A stretch of DNA of 64,000 bases from HNR sp040400085 (GTDB lineage Bacteria > Actinomycetota > Actinomycetes > Actinomycetales > Microbacteriaceae), in contig JBBAQX010000015.1 of assembly GCA_040400085.1 (NCBI GenBank), positions 1 through 64,000 of the forward strand, given 5' to 3'. A model generated the notes under the pieces. That model was not told the DNA's origin, made no database searches, and worked only from the letters and a program-made list of their open reading frames with translations. Position numbers and translations under genes: made by a program. This document shows, piece after piece, positions 1-8,548 of the stretch; within the stretch, counting starts at the first letter, position 1, and every line of letters begins with the position of its first letter.

Positions 1-459
1 GGAGATTAAGTCTTCCTCGGGGAGAGCCGCTAAGAGTATTTTTCCCGCGGCGGTTGCGTGCGCTGGTAGCTCTCGTCCCACTCTGCTGGTCACGCGCATT
101 ACGTGAAGGGACTCGAAAGCAGCGACAAAGCGAACTTTTGTCCGGTTGAGTGTGGCCAGATGCACGGTCTCGCCTGTTGAATCTCGAAGCCTTCGCATAT
201 GGGGGGCGGCGGCTTTGATGCAGCGTTCCACCTCCGAAGCGTTTCGACTTCCCAGCATCAGGGGACCGAGCTGGTACTTTCGTCCTGGTTGTTCCTGACT
301 GACGAAGTTAGATTCAACGAGTGTCGCGAGTAATCGGTGTGCCGTTGACGGACTGACCTCAAGGATCACGGAGATCTCTGATACCCCGAGCGTGGGGTGG
401 CTCTGGAGTAGTTCTAAAATCTTGAGAGCCTGGCTGACTGATTGCAGGGTTTGGGTCAC
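1..459 (-). CDS. IclR-family transcriptional regulator (3' end outside window)
   Basis: The first 153 codons are present, starting at GTG 459 with AGGAG about 7 nt upstream; the rest runs off the left edge. The N-terminus is a winged helix-turn-helix (SVSQALKILELL, then STAHRLLATLVE, roughly residues 7-60), followed by the linker helix and the beginning of an IclR effector domain (ETVHLATLN, then PAHATAAGKILLAAL). IclR proteins usually bind small organic or aromatic acids and control a neighbouring catabolic operon. It is divergent from the FAH/cupin/CoA-ligase cluster with AT-rich inverted half-sites between them, so it is very probably the regulator of that cluster. Activator or repressor role cannot be read from the sequence. 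Confidence 0.93.
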   Translation of the reverse strand, partial: MTQTLQSVSQALKILELLQSHPTLGVSEISVILEVSPSTAHRLLATLVESNFVSQEQPGRKYQLGPLMLGSRNASEVERCIKAAAPHMRRLRDSTGETVHLATLNRTKVRFVAAFESLHVMRVTSRVGRELPAHATAAGKILLAALPEEDLIS

Positions 460-470
460 TCGCGTCTCCT

Positions 471-524
471 ATTAATTCCGTATAAAGGAAAACTTATCAT
501 TAAATTCCAATTGCAGGAATTAAT
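471..524. promoter_or_regulatory. Probable IclR operator region, three TTAATTCC-like half-sites
   Basis: The divergent promoter region has ATTAATTCC at 471-479, TAAATTCC at 501-508 and GGAATTAAT at 516-524. The last two form a near-palindrome with a 7-bp centre, and the first and third are perfect reverse complements. The sites lie just upstream of the IclR start and about 60 bp before the FAH start, as expected for autoregulation plus control of the operon. Assignment is inferred from position and symmetry. Confidence 0.5.
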
Positions 525-583
525 GTGTTAGTTTTCATACACGTACCCCGATTTCAAAGAAGAGATAGAGAAGGATTGCTGCG

Positions 584-1450
584 ATGAGACTGGCCACACT
601 GGTGCTCGACCCATTGCCTGGAGGTCGGACCGTCACGACGGCTGCAGTCCAGCAGGGGGAAGCCTGGTATCGATTGGCAGCGTCGGATGTTGGAGAGTTC
701 CTGCGCGATCCGCGTTGGCGAGAACGCGCGGAGATGGCTGCCGGACGCACCGAGGTCATCGAGAAGCAACGCTTCGGAACCCTCGTGCAGAACCCGGGCA
801 AGATCTTTTGCTGCGGGTTGAACTACTCCGAACACATTCAAGAAACGGGGCGTGCGATTCCCATCTACCCCACTCTCTTTGCAAAGTTTGCGGATACTCT
901 CTGTGGACCATACGACGATATTCGGCTCACGGGAGACTCTGCCAAGGTCGATTGGGAGGCTGAACTCGCCGTGGTCATCGGTCGCACGATCAGCAGGGGA
1001 AACGAAGCTGAGGCGCTGGAATCCATTGCGGGGTATACCGTGGCCAATGACATCTCCATGCGAGACTGGCAGCAGCGCACACTTCAATGGCTCCAGGGAA
1101 AATCATTCGACGCAACAACGCCTGTGGGGCCCGAACTCGTAACGACGGACGATCTTGACCCGCAGCGGGGACTCGATATTCGCTGTGAGGTAAACGGAGT
1201 CACCGTGCAGAGTGGAAACACCTCAACGCTGGTTTTCTCTGCCGTTCAACTCGTCTCGTACATCTCGCAATTCTCCACTCTTCGTCCTGGCGATATCGTG
1301 CTTACCGGTACCCCCGGCGGAATTGGCATGGCGATGGACCCGCCGCAATACCTCACGTCTGGAGACCGAGTCTCTACCACGATTGAGGGAATCGGAACGC
1401 TGTCCAACCGCATCCGATCCATCGAATATGAAAAATTATTGACACCTTAA
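584..1450 (+). CDS. Fumarylacetoacetate hydrolase (FAH) family protein
   Basis: A 288-residue protein with the catalytic FAH fold in the C-terminal two thirds. NYSEHIQE holds the conserved His near residue 84 and DWEAELAVVIG (residues 123-133) carries the metal-binding acidic triad; GDIVLTGTPGGIG is the usual late motif. These enzymes hydrolyse acylpyruvates such as fumarylpyruvate, or catalyse related hydratase/decarboxylase steps, late in aromatic catabolism. The ATG at 584 has GAAGGA 8 nt upstream. It is the first gene of a run of six that ends with an aromatic-acid transporter, so acylpyruvate hydrolysis after ring cleavage is a reasonable guess. The exact substrate is not visible. Confidence 0.88.
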   Translation: MRLATLVLDPLPGGRTVTTAAVQQGEAWYRLAASDVGEFLRDPRWRERAEMAAGRTEVIEKQRFGTLVQNPGKIFCCGLNYSEHIQETGRAIPIYPTLFAKFADTLCGPYDDIRLTGDSAKVDWEAELAVVIGRTISRGNEAEALESIAGYTVANDISMRDWQQRTLQWLQGKSFDATTPVGPELVTTDDLDPQRGLDIRCEVNGVTVQSGNTSTLVFSAVQLVSYISQFSTLRPGDIVLTGTPGGIGMAMDPPQYLTSGDRVSTTIEGIGTLSNRIRSIEYEKLLTP

Positions 1451-1473
1451 CCGCATTGAAAGGAAGAATACCC

Positions 1474-1908
1474 ATGACCGAAACAACCGCAGTAATCGTC
1501 CCAGTAGTGACACGGGCGAACGAGCTCCAGGAAAACACGGGACAGTCCGGCGGGGCGCATCGCCTCTCTGGTGTTAGTATCCACAATTCGCCAGCTACGA
1601 AGATCTGGTTTGGGCGGGTGAGTAACGAACCTGGTTTCCGCTCGCTGCCTCATCACCATGGCGAAGCCGAAACCGGAGGGTACGTGCTCACCGGGCATGG
1701 TCGCATCTTCTTCGGTGAAGATTATTCGGAGTATGTCGATATGACGGCCGGGGACTTCGTCTTTGTCCCTCCCTTTATGCCTCATGTCGAGGTGAACATG
1801 AGTGTGACAGAAGAACTTGTCTGGCTCACCGCAAGAACTCCCGATAACATCGTGATCAATTTGGCCGATGTAGACGATTCCACTCTCACCGGATACCGCA
1901 GAGTATGA
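1474..1908 (+). CDS. Single-domain cupin protein of an aromatic-acid cluster
   Basis: A 144-residue single cupin. I chose ATG 1474 because AGGAAG sits 7 nt before it; an in-frame TTG at 1456 would place that Shine-Dalgarno inside the gene. Cupin motif 1 is HHHGEAET near residues 60-67 with G74 following, and motif 2 is FVPPFMPHVEVN with His near 104, so a 3-His/Glu metal site looks complete. Known gentisate dioxygenases are about 350-residue bicupins, so this is not a typical one. It could be a small ring-cleaving dioxygenase, an isomerase or an accessory cupin. It overlaps the thioesterase by 4 bp, which suggests coupled translation and a role in the same pathway. Confidence 0.82.
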   Translation: MTETTAVIVPVVTRANELQENTGQSGGAHRLSGVSIHNSPATKIWFGRVSNEPGFRSLPHHHGEAETGGYVLTGHGRIFFGEDYSEYVDMTAGDFVFVPPFMPHVEVNMSVTEELVWLTARTPDNIVINLADVDDSTLTGYRRV

Positions 1909-2828
1909 CTCCGACACCTGCTCCGGTAGCTCCGTCTGGTACGAGTGCGGTGAGTGTTGCGCACGAGGCAACGTCTCAGCGTTTTCTCAATGCCATGAAC
2001 CTCGTACCCGTCGAGGCGCAGGTCTTTGATCAAGCCTTCGAGGGAGTCACCCAACAGGTTCCTTGGCCAAAGGCCTATGGCGGCGATATGGTGGCCCAAT
2101 CCGCATTAGCCGCGATGCGTTCGGTGGAGTCTGACAGGGAGCTTCACTCGATTCACGGCTATTTTATGAGACCCGCCGAAATCGGTGCCGTGGTGCGCTA
2201 CGAAGTTGAGAGAATGCGTGACGGGCGAGGGTACTCAACCCGTCAGGTTCGCGCCTACCAATCTGGAAAAGCAATTTACTCGGCTTTGGCCTCGTTTCAC
2301 GTTCCCGAGTCTGGTACGGACTGGGCGGATCAGGTGTCGGCTAATATTCCTGGCCCCGAGTCGTTGCCATCATCGGCGAGTGTGCTCGACGGCATTGACA
2401 CAGAGGCGGCTCGGTACTGGTCGGCAGGGCGAAGCTTCGATATTCGGCATGTGAACGGTCCCGTCTATCTGACGGTTGACGGGGAACAGCATCCGTATCA
2501 AGCGGTCTGGGTGCGAGCTTTCGATCGATTACCGGATGACCCCCTCATTCACCGGGCGGCGCTCGCCTACGTCTGCGATTACACCATTCTCGAGTCGCTT
2601 CTTCGGGTGCAAGGGCATGCCTGGGGCGATGAAGGGCTTGTCACGGCAAGTCTTGACCACTCCATGTGGTTTCACCGATACGGTCGCGCCGATGAGTGGG
2701 TGCTATACGCCCAGGAAGCCGTCTCCATACAGAGGAGCAGGGGACTCGCCCTCGGACGGTTCTTTGACAGCGCTGGTAGCCTGCTCGCTACGGTCGCGCA
2801 GGAGGGAATGGTCCGCTCGCCCCACTAG
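1905..2828 (+). CDS. Acyl-CoA thioesterase, TesB (type II) family
   Basis: A 307-residue double-hotdog thioesterase. The first hotdog contains GGDMVAQSALAA and HSIHGYFMRPA; the second contains ASLDHSMWFHR with the catalytic Asp and ATVAQEGMVR with the conserved Gln. It hydrolyses a CoA thioester to the free acid and CoA. The start ATG overlaps the cupin stop in ATGA. In this neighbourhood the likely substrate is the ring-hydroxylated aryl-CoA made by the downstream ligase and monooxygenase, for example gentisyl-CoA, rather than fatty acyl-CoA; that is inference from gene order. Confidence 0.9.
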   Translation: MTPTPAPVAPSGTSAVSVAHEATSQRFLNAMNLVPVEAQVFDQAFEGVTQQVPWPKAYGGDMVAQSALAAMRSVESDRELHSIHGYFMRPAEIGAVVRYEVERMRDGRGYSTRQVRAYQSGKAIYSALASFHVPESGTDWADQVSANIPGPESLPSSASVLDGIDTEAARYWSAGRSFDIRHVNGPVYLTVDGEQHPYQAVWVRAFDRLPDDPLIHRAALAYVCDYTILESLLRVQGHAWGDEGLVTASLDHSMWFHRYGRADEWVLYAQEAVSIQRSRGLALGRFFDSAGSLLATVAQEGMVRSPH

Positions 2829-2929
2829 CCGCGACGAGATATCACCGAGGCAAGGCGCCTCCTCTACTCGCCGTATTTCATGCGAATCCCCAGAATGCTT
2901 TCACACAGACAACGTAAGGAAGATGAATT

Positions 2930-4561
2930 ATGAATCTCAGTGCAACGGCGCACGTTGATACCTTTACCGCAGATAATTTACCGCCCAGAGAGCAGTGGCC
3001 CGTGTTGGAATTTACTATTCCCGAGGTCAGGTATCCACCCATGCTCAATGCTGCTACTGAGCTAATTACGAATAGCGTTGCCCGTTTTGGTGCAGAGCGT
3101 GTTTGTCTGATGACTCCTGAGGGAGACTCTTGGACATACGGTGACCTTTTGCTTCGGGCCAACCAGGTAGCTCAGGTCCTGACGGAAGACGTCGGTCTTA
3201 TCCCCGGAAACCGAGTTCTGCTGAGGGGGCCGAACAGCCCGTGGCTCGTTGCTGCGTGGCTCGGAGTTCTTAAAGCCGGTGGTGTTGTCGTCACAACGTT
3301 GCACGCTTTGCGGGCGAGAGAAATTGAACCCATAATTGAGCGTACCCAGCCCACAATTGCGATTGTTGATTATCGGTTTGCAGGTGATGTGTTGGCCGTG
3401 GCTGATTCGGCGCTAACGGTTTTATCTTATGGAGCGGATGACCCAGGTGACTTAGTTTACCGTTGTGGCGTGAAGAATGGGATCTTTCACGATGTGCAAA
3501 CAGCGGCCGATGATGTGGCCCTTCTCGGTCCTACTAGTGGAACCACAGGTGTGCCCAAAATTACGATGCATTTTCACCGGGACATTCTTGCTAACGCTGA
3601 TACGTTTGCGCGGTATATTCTCAAACCTCAGCAGGATGACGTTTTTGCGGGTTCTGCCCCGATCGCATTTACCTTTGGGCTGGGTGGCTCGGTGGTGTTT
3701 CCCCTTCGCTTCGGGGCGGCATCCCTGTTGGTTGAAAAGGCAACTCCGATTGAGCTGGTTGAACTCTGTCAGCCCAACGGAGTGACGGTATTGTTTACCG
3801 TGCCCACGGCCTATCGCGCGATAATGCGTGAGGAACGCGCGGATCTTCTTGTGGGAATACGGGTTGCCGTGTCGGCGGGGGAGCACCTCCCTCAGAGAGT
3901 GTGGCAGGACATCTATAATGCCACTGGGCTGCGTCTCATAGAGGGCATCGGATCGACCGAGATGCTGCATATTTTTATCTCGGCCCAGGGCGACGATATT
4001 CGCCCCGGCTACACGGGTAAGGCCATCCCCGGATTTCGTGCCACTATTCTCGATGCGGAGGGCAACGAGTTGCCGCCGGGAGAACTTGGACGCCTGGCTG
4101 TCATCGGACCAACCGGATGTCGATACCTCAACGATGAGAGGCAAGCGAACTACGTGTGCAACGGATGGAACGTTACGGGCGATACTTTTCGCGCTGATGA
4201 GGACGGATATTTTCTCTTCGAGGCTCGCGCGGACGACATGATAGTTTCTTCCGGTTACAATATCGGGGCTCCAGAGGTCGAGGGAGCGCTGTGCCAGCAT
4301 CACGATGTACTTGAGAGCGCGGTGATCGCGAAACCTGATGCTCAGCGTGGCTCGCTCGTGGCTGCTTTCGTTGTCCTGCGTAGCGGGATTCGGGGCGACG
4401 ATACCAAGCGCAAAGAATTGCAAGACTTTGTGAAGCAGACCATCGCGCCGTATAAGTATCCGAGAGAGGTTCACTTCGTTGATAGCCTGCCTCGAAATCC
4501 GAGCGGAAAACTACAGCACTTTCGGTTGCGAGAGCAACTGGCCGAACAATACGCACGCTAG
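2930..4561 (+). CDS. Aryl-CoA ligase (anthranilate/salicylate/benzoate-CoA ligase type)
   Basis: A 543-residue ANL-superfamily enzyme that activates a carboxylic acid to an acyl-adenylate and then a CoA thioester. The P-loop TSGTTGVPK lies near residue 200, GIGSTEMLHIF is the A5 region, GWNVTGDTFRADEDGYF the A7 region, and the catalytic lysine is in NPSGKLQHF near the C-terminus. The early HFHRDI and GSAPIAFTFGLGG segments resemble the benzoate/2-aminobenzoate-CoA ligase branch. AAGGAAG precedes ATG 2930. It sits 14 bp before the monooxygenase/reductase fusion, the usual partner of anthranilate- or salicylate-CoA ligases. The choice between those two substrates is open. Confidence 0.88.
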   Translation: MNLSATAHVDTFTADNLPPREQWPVLEFTIPEVRYPPMLNAATELITNSVARFGAERVCLMTPEGDSWTYGDLLLRANQVAQVLTEDVGLIPGNRVLLRGPNSPWLVAAWLGVLKAGGVVVTTLHALRAREIEPIIERTQPTIAIVDYRFAGDVLAVADSALTVLSYGADDPGDLVYRCGVKNGIFHDVQTAADDVALLGPTSGTTGVPKITMHFHRDILANADTFARYILKPQQDDVFAGSAPIAFTFGLGGSVVFPLRFGAASLLVEKATPIELVELCQPNGVTVLFTVPTAYRAIMREERADLLVGIRVAVSAGEHLPQRVWQDIYNATGLRLIEGIGSTEMLHIFISAQGDDIRPGYTGKAIPGFRATILDAEGNELPPGELGRLAVIGPTGCRYLNDERQANYVCNGWNVTGDTFRADEDGYFLFEARADDMIVSSGYNIGAPEVEGALCQHHDVLESAVIAKPDAQRGSLVAAFVVLRSGIRGDDTKRKELQDFVKQTIAPYKYPREVHFVDSLPRNPSGKLQHFRLREQLAEQYAR

Positions 4562-4575
4562 GAAAGGATAAATTC

Positions 4576-6981
4576 ATGCGCATAGCAGTGGTCGGAGGAG
4601 GCCCGGGTGGGCTCTATTTCTCCGCTTTAATGAAGCAGCTGAGTCCACAACACGACATCACCGTGTGGGAACGCAACGCGGCTGACGATACGTTTGGATT
4701 TGGGGTCGTGTTTAGCGACGAGACACTCGGCGGGATCGAAAATTCGGACACCGTCTTTGCCGCCCAGATGGCAGAACAGTTTGCCAGGTGGACTGATATC
4801 GATGTGCACTATAAGGGAGAGACACACACCGTCGGTGGGCAGGGATTTGCCGCAATGAGTCGCAAGGAGCTCTTGAATCTTCTGCAGCACAGATGTGCAG
4901 ATCTCGGGGTCAACGTTCTCTTTTCAACGGTCGCTCCTGATGTGGACGAACTCAGCCGCGATTATGATCTGGTGATCGGTTCAGACGGTATCAACTCTCA
5001 GATTCGAAGCCGGTATGCTGAGTCGTTTAAACCGAATCTTGACCAGCGCGCCTCCAAATTCATGTGGCTGGGAACAGACCTGGTCTTTGAAGCCTTCAAA
5101 TTCTTCATCAAAGAGACGGACTACGGTGTGATGCAGATTCACGGCTACCCGTATTCGGATCAGGGCAGTACCTTTATCGTAGAAATGCATCCCACGGTGT
5201 GGGAGCGGGCCGGTTTTGGCTCGAGTTCCGAGAAAGTCTTTCCGCCGGGAGTCAGCGATGAGGAATCAATTGCTAAGATTCGCGAGATTTTTGCCGAAGA
5301 GCTTCAGGGGCACAGCATCCTCGTCAATAATTCTCAGTGGCGCAGCTTTACCACCGTCAAGAATGAGAGCTGGCGACACCAGAATGTGGTCTTGATCGGG
5401 GATGCGGCCCATACCGCACACTTCTCGATCGGATCTGGAACAAAGCTGGCACTGGAGGACGCCCTCGCTCTTGCCGCCTGCCTGCACGAGCACGCCGGGG
5501 TCGATGAGGCATTGGCCGCTTATGAGACAGAGCGGCGACCAGCGGCAGATTCGATTCAGCGGGCTGCACAGGCCAGCTTGGAGTGGTTCGAAAACATCGC
5601 TCAATACGTTCACCAGAAGCCTGTGCAATTCTGTTTCAACCTGCTGACCCGCAGCCGCCGTATTACTCAGGATAATCTGAGGATGCGTGACCCGGAGTTC
5701 GCCGCCCGCGTTGAAGCCGCGTTCGCGAAAGACGGGACATCCGCGAGAGAAGGTGCCCATGCGCATCCGGCTCCAGCGATGTTCCAGCCCCATCGGATCG
5801 GGGCGATGGAACTGATCAATCGAGTGGTGCTTTCTCCGATGGATATGTATTCCGCGGTCGATGGTGTTCCCGGGGACTTCCACCTGGTGCACCTGGGTTC
5901 CCGGGCGATGGGCGGTGCCGGTCTTGTGATGAGCGAGATGGTCTGTGTGTCTGCGGACGGTCGGATAACTCCGGGAGATACCGGGCTCTATACCGATCAA
6001 CAGGCGGATGCGTGGGCTCGGGTCGTTCGATATGCGCACTCTGCTTCTGCGGCCAAGATCGGCGTGCAACTGGGCCACGCTGGGAGAAAAGGTTCGACCC
6101 GTCTCATGTGGGATGGTATTGATCGACCCCTTGAATCGGATAATTGGCCGCTTGTGGCGCCCTCAGCGATCCCCTATAGCGAGGAGAATCAGGTTCCCCG
6201 CGAGATGACCAGGGCCGATATGGACACCGTGCGCGACGAGTTCGTCTCTGCCACGAGGCGGGCTGCCGCCGCTGGATTTGATTTTCTTGAGGTTCATGCG
6301 GCGCACGGTTATTTGCTGTCGTCTTTTCTCTCGCCGTTATCGAATAAGCGCACCGACGAGTACGGGGGGTCGATTGAGAATCGGCTGCGTTACCCGCTGG
6401 AGGTTTTTGCCTCTGTCCGTGCCGCCTGGCCAGAGGGCAGGCCGCTCGGGGTTCGACTATCCGCAACCGATTGGGACACCAACGGAAACGGAATTGAGGA
6501 GGCGGTACTCATAGCGGATGCGTTTATTACTCACGGCGCGCAGGTTATCGATGTGTCGACGGGGCAAGTGGTGAAAACAGAACGGCCCGCGTTTGGCCGC
6601 AGCTATCAGACTCCCTTTGCCGATGCCATCCGCAATCGAGTTGCAGCTCAGCGTAACGTTACTGTGATCGCGGTGGGTGCTATTGCCTCATCCGATGATG
6701 TGAACTCGATCCTGCTCGCGGGCAGGGCCGACCTGTGCGCCCTCGGGCGGCCGCATCTCTATAACCCGCACTGGACGTTGCAGGCTGCGGCTGAACAGGG
6801 ATACGCTGGCGCCGGTGCACACTGGCCGAACCCCTACCGCGCGGGGCGTCGCCGCCCGCCGGCCTCTCGTACAGAGGCGATCCGCCCTCGCTTGGAGCTT
6901 GTCCGGTCCGAGCTGGATAAGCAACAGGACAATCATTTGCGCTGGACCCCTGGCCGTCTCGACGACCCGGTTCCAATCTAA
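4576..6981 (+). CDS. Anthraniloyl/salicylyl-CoA monooxygenase-reductase fusion
   Basis: An 801-residue two-domain flavoprotein. Residues 1-385 are a group A FAD monooxygenase (GGGPGGLYF near residue 7, VIGSDGINS, and GDAAHTAHFSIGSGTKLALED). From about residue 400 onward is an Old Yellow Enzyme domain starting MFQPHRIGAMELINRVV, with HAAHGYLLSSFLSPLSNKR near residue 575 and GRPHLYNP late. This architecture is that of 2-aminobenzoyl-CoA monooxygenase/reductase and of the bifunctional salicylyl-CoA 5-hydroxylases. The first would hydroxylate and reduce anthraniloyl-CoA; the second hydroxylates salicylyl-CoA to gentisyl-CoA. The adjacent thioesterase and FAH hydrolase slightly favour a gentisate-like route. 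The frame is continuous through the fusion. The last 40 residues are an Arg-rich tail of uncertain role. Confidence 0.92.
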   Translation: MRIAVVGGGPGGLYFSALMKQLSPQHDITVWERNAADDTFGFGVVFSDETLGGIENSDTVFAAQMAEQFARWTDIDVHYKGETHTVGGQGFAAMSRKELLNLLQHRCADLGVNVLFSTVAPDVDELSRDYDLVIGSDGINSQIRSRYAESFKPNLDQRASKFMWLGTDLVFEAFKFFIKETDYGVMQIHGYPYSDQGSTFIVEMHPTVWERAGFGSSSEKVFPPGVSDEESIAKIREIFAEELQGHSILVNNSQWRSFTTVKNESWRHQNVVLIGDAAHTAHFSIGSGTKLALEDALALAACLHEHAGVDEALAAYETERRPAADSIQRAAQASLEWFENIAQYVHQKPVQFCFNLLTRSRRITQDNLRMRDPEFAARVEAAFAKDGTSAREGAHAHPAPAMFQPHRIGAMELINRVVLSPMDMYSAVDGVPGDFHLVHLGSRAMGGAGLVMSEMVCVSADGRITPGDTGLYTDQQADAWARVVRYAHSASAAKIGVQLGHAGRKGSTRLMWDGIDRPLESDNWPLVAPSAIPYSEENQVPREMTRADMDTVRDEFVSATRRAAAAGFDFLEVHAAHGYLLSSFLSPLSNKRTDEYGGSIENRLRYPLEVFASVRAAWPEGRPLGVRLSATDWDTNGNGIEEAVLIADAFITHGAQVIDVSTGQVVKTERPAFGRSYQTPFADAIRNRVAAQRNVTVIAVGAIASSDDVNSILLAGRADLCALGRPHLYNPHWTLQAAAEQGYAGAGAHWPNPYRAGRRRPPASRTEAIRPRLELVRSELDKQQDNHLRWTPGRLDDPVPI

Positions 6982-7097
6982 TAAGGGGCCGGGGGTGCTC
7001 TGCGCGCCCGGCCCGATCTCAGCTTTTAGCAACGACGCTAGCGATCCAGCTGTCTCGGGTCAGCTGGTTTATTCACTATTTATAAAGGAAGAAGTCA

Positions 7098-8453
7098 ATG
7101 GCGACAGTATTCTCTCAGCCAGCATCACGATCGATGCCGCGGCCGACAGGCGATTTACGCAAACGCAGCGGGCTAACCGTGTTAGTTCTCTGCTTCGTGA
7201 CGATTGTATTCGACGGATATGATCTTGTCGTTTATGGTTCAACCGTTCCTGCCATTCTTGAGTATGAGGCGTGGGGTGTCGATGCCGCGCAGGCTGGTTC
7301 TATCGGTAGCCTCGCTTTGGTGGGGATGCTCATCGGAACCTTGACAGTGGGGCTCATCACGGATCGACTCGGACGACGGCGCATTATGATCGGAGCTATT
7401 CTCTGGTTTTCAAGCTGTATGCTCCTCACCTTTTTCGCGCCAAGCGCGGAGATTTTTGCGGTACTGCGTTTTCTGACGGGGCTTGGGTTGGGGGCGATCG
7501 TTCCGACCTGCATCGCCCTCACCGTTGAGTTCGCCCCGAAGAGTCGTCGGCAGATAGCGAACGCGGTGATGTTTAGTGGTTATTCGGTGGGAGGGGTCAT
7601 CGCTGCGGTCATCGCGCTGAACTACTTGGCTTCCATAGATTTCCGTTGGCTCTATCTTGTCGGTGCGATTCCCCTCGTGACGCTGCTGCCAGTGGTCTAT
7701 AAGATTCTCCCCGAATCAATTGCCTATACCGCGGCTCAGGGAAGAACGGATGAAGCCAAGGCAACCGCGGATCGTTTTGGTCTGGTTTACGACGATATCG
7801 TCACGGAGGCGCCTCTCGCTGAGAAGAAAGAGGCGGCTGCTGCTGGACACACCTCGGATCGCAGGGTGTCCAGCCTGAGGGAGCTCTTCTCTAAGCGATG
7901 GATTCTCGCGACGGTTCTGTTCGCGCTCGCTAACTTTTGTGGGCTCCTGCTGGTCTACGGACTAAATACCTGGTTGCCTCAGATCATGCGTACCGCCGGC
8001 TATGAGCTGAGAAGCTCGCTTACATTCCTTCTGATGCTTAATATCGGTGCGATTGTCGGTGCGATATCGGCGTCATGGGTTGCGGAGCGGATAGGCGGGC
8101 AGCGGGTGGTTATCACCTCTTTCTTGCTGGCCTGTGTCTCAATTTTTCTCTTGAGCATCAAGCTTCCCCTTGTCCTGCTCTACGTATTGGTCGCAATTGC
8201 CGGGTTAGGTACCGTCGGGACCCAGATTTTGATTAGCGGATTCTGCGCTACCTATTTTCCGGTTCGGCTCAATGCGAGTGCACTGGCCTGGGCCCTCGGG
8301 GTCGGACGGATCGGCGCAATAACCGGTCCGATCATCGGTGGAGTGATAGCGTCGATGGTGCTTGGCTACCAGATAAACTTTTATGTGTTTGCGGCGGTCG
8401 CGGTGATTGGGGCGATCGTTGTTACGCTGGTCCCCCGAAAGGCGCGATCATGA
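7098..8453 (+). CDS. MFS aromatic acid:H+ symporter (AAHS family)
   Basis: A 451-residue, 12-helix major facilitator. The first membrane segment contains FDGYDLVVYG, matching the DGxD motif of the PcaK/BenK aromatic acid:H+ symporters, and the loop 2-3 motif is GLITDRLGRRR. A cytoplasmic loop of about 60 residues separates the two six-helix halves. AAGGAAG precedes ATG 7098. It follows the CoA-pathway genes after 116 bp and most simply imports their substrate, an aromatic carboxylate such as salicylate, anthranilate or a hydroxybenzoate. Confidence 0.9.
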   Translation: MATVFSQPASRSMPRPTGDLRKRSGLTVLVLCFVTIVFDGYDLVVYGSTVPAILEYEAWGVDAAQAGSIGSLALVGMLIGTLTVGLITDRLGRRRIMIGAILWFSSCMLLTFFAPSAEIFAVLRFLTGLGLGAIVPTCIALTVEFAPKSRRQIANAVMFSGYSVGGVIAAVIALNYLASIDFRWLYLVGAIPLVTLLPVVYKILPESIAYTAAQGRTDEAKATADRFGLVYDDIVTEAPLAEKKEAAAAGHTSDRRVSSLRELFSKRWILATVLFALANFCGLLLVYGLNTWLPQIMRTAGYELRSSLTFLLMLNIGAIVGAISASWVAERIGGQRVVITSFLLACVSIFLLSIKLPLVLLYVLVAIAGLGTVGTQILISGFCATYFPVRLNASALAWALGVGRIGAITGPIIGGVIASMVLGYQINFYVFAAVAVIGAIVVTLVPRKARS

Positions 8454-8545
8454 GTAGCACGACCCCGAGAAGAATTGCGCCCACCTGGACCTGGACGTTG
8501 AGCCGAGCGGCCCGGATCATGACGAGCGCATCCGCTCAGCGATAA
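8450..8545 (+). CDS. Possible 31-residue ORF coupled to the transporter
   Basis: ATG 8450 overlaps the transporter stop in ATGA and opens a 31-codon frame ending TAA 8543-8545, just before the convergent P450 stop. The peptide (start MSSTTPRRIAP) is basic and Ser/Thr-rich with no recognisable domain or membrane span. It may be a chance frame or the remnant of a longer gene cut short here. Support is only the overlap. Confidence 0.15.
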   Translation: MSSTTPRRIAPTWTWTLSRAARIMTSASAQR

Positions 8546-8548
8546 TCT

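Noticed and set aside
4576..6981. Two separate genes fused by sequencing error
   Set aside because: The monooxygenase-OYE fusion is the normal architecture of this enzyme family and the frame is uninterrupted.
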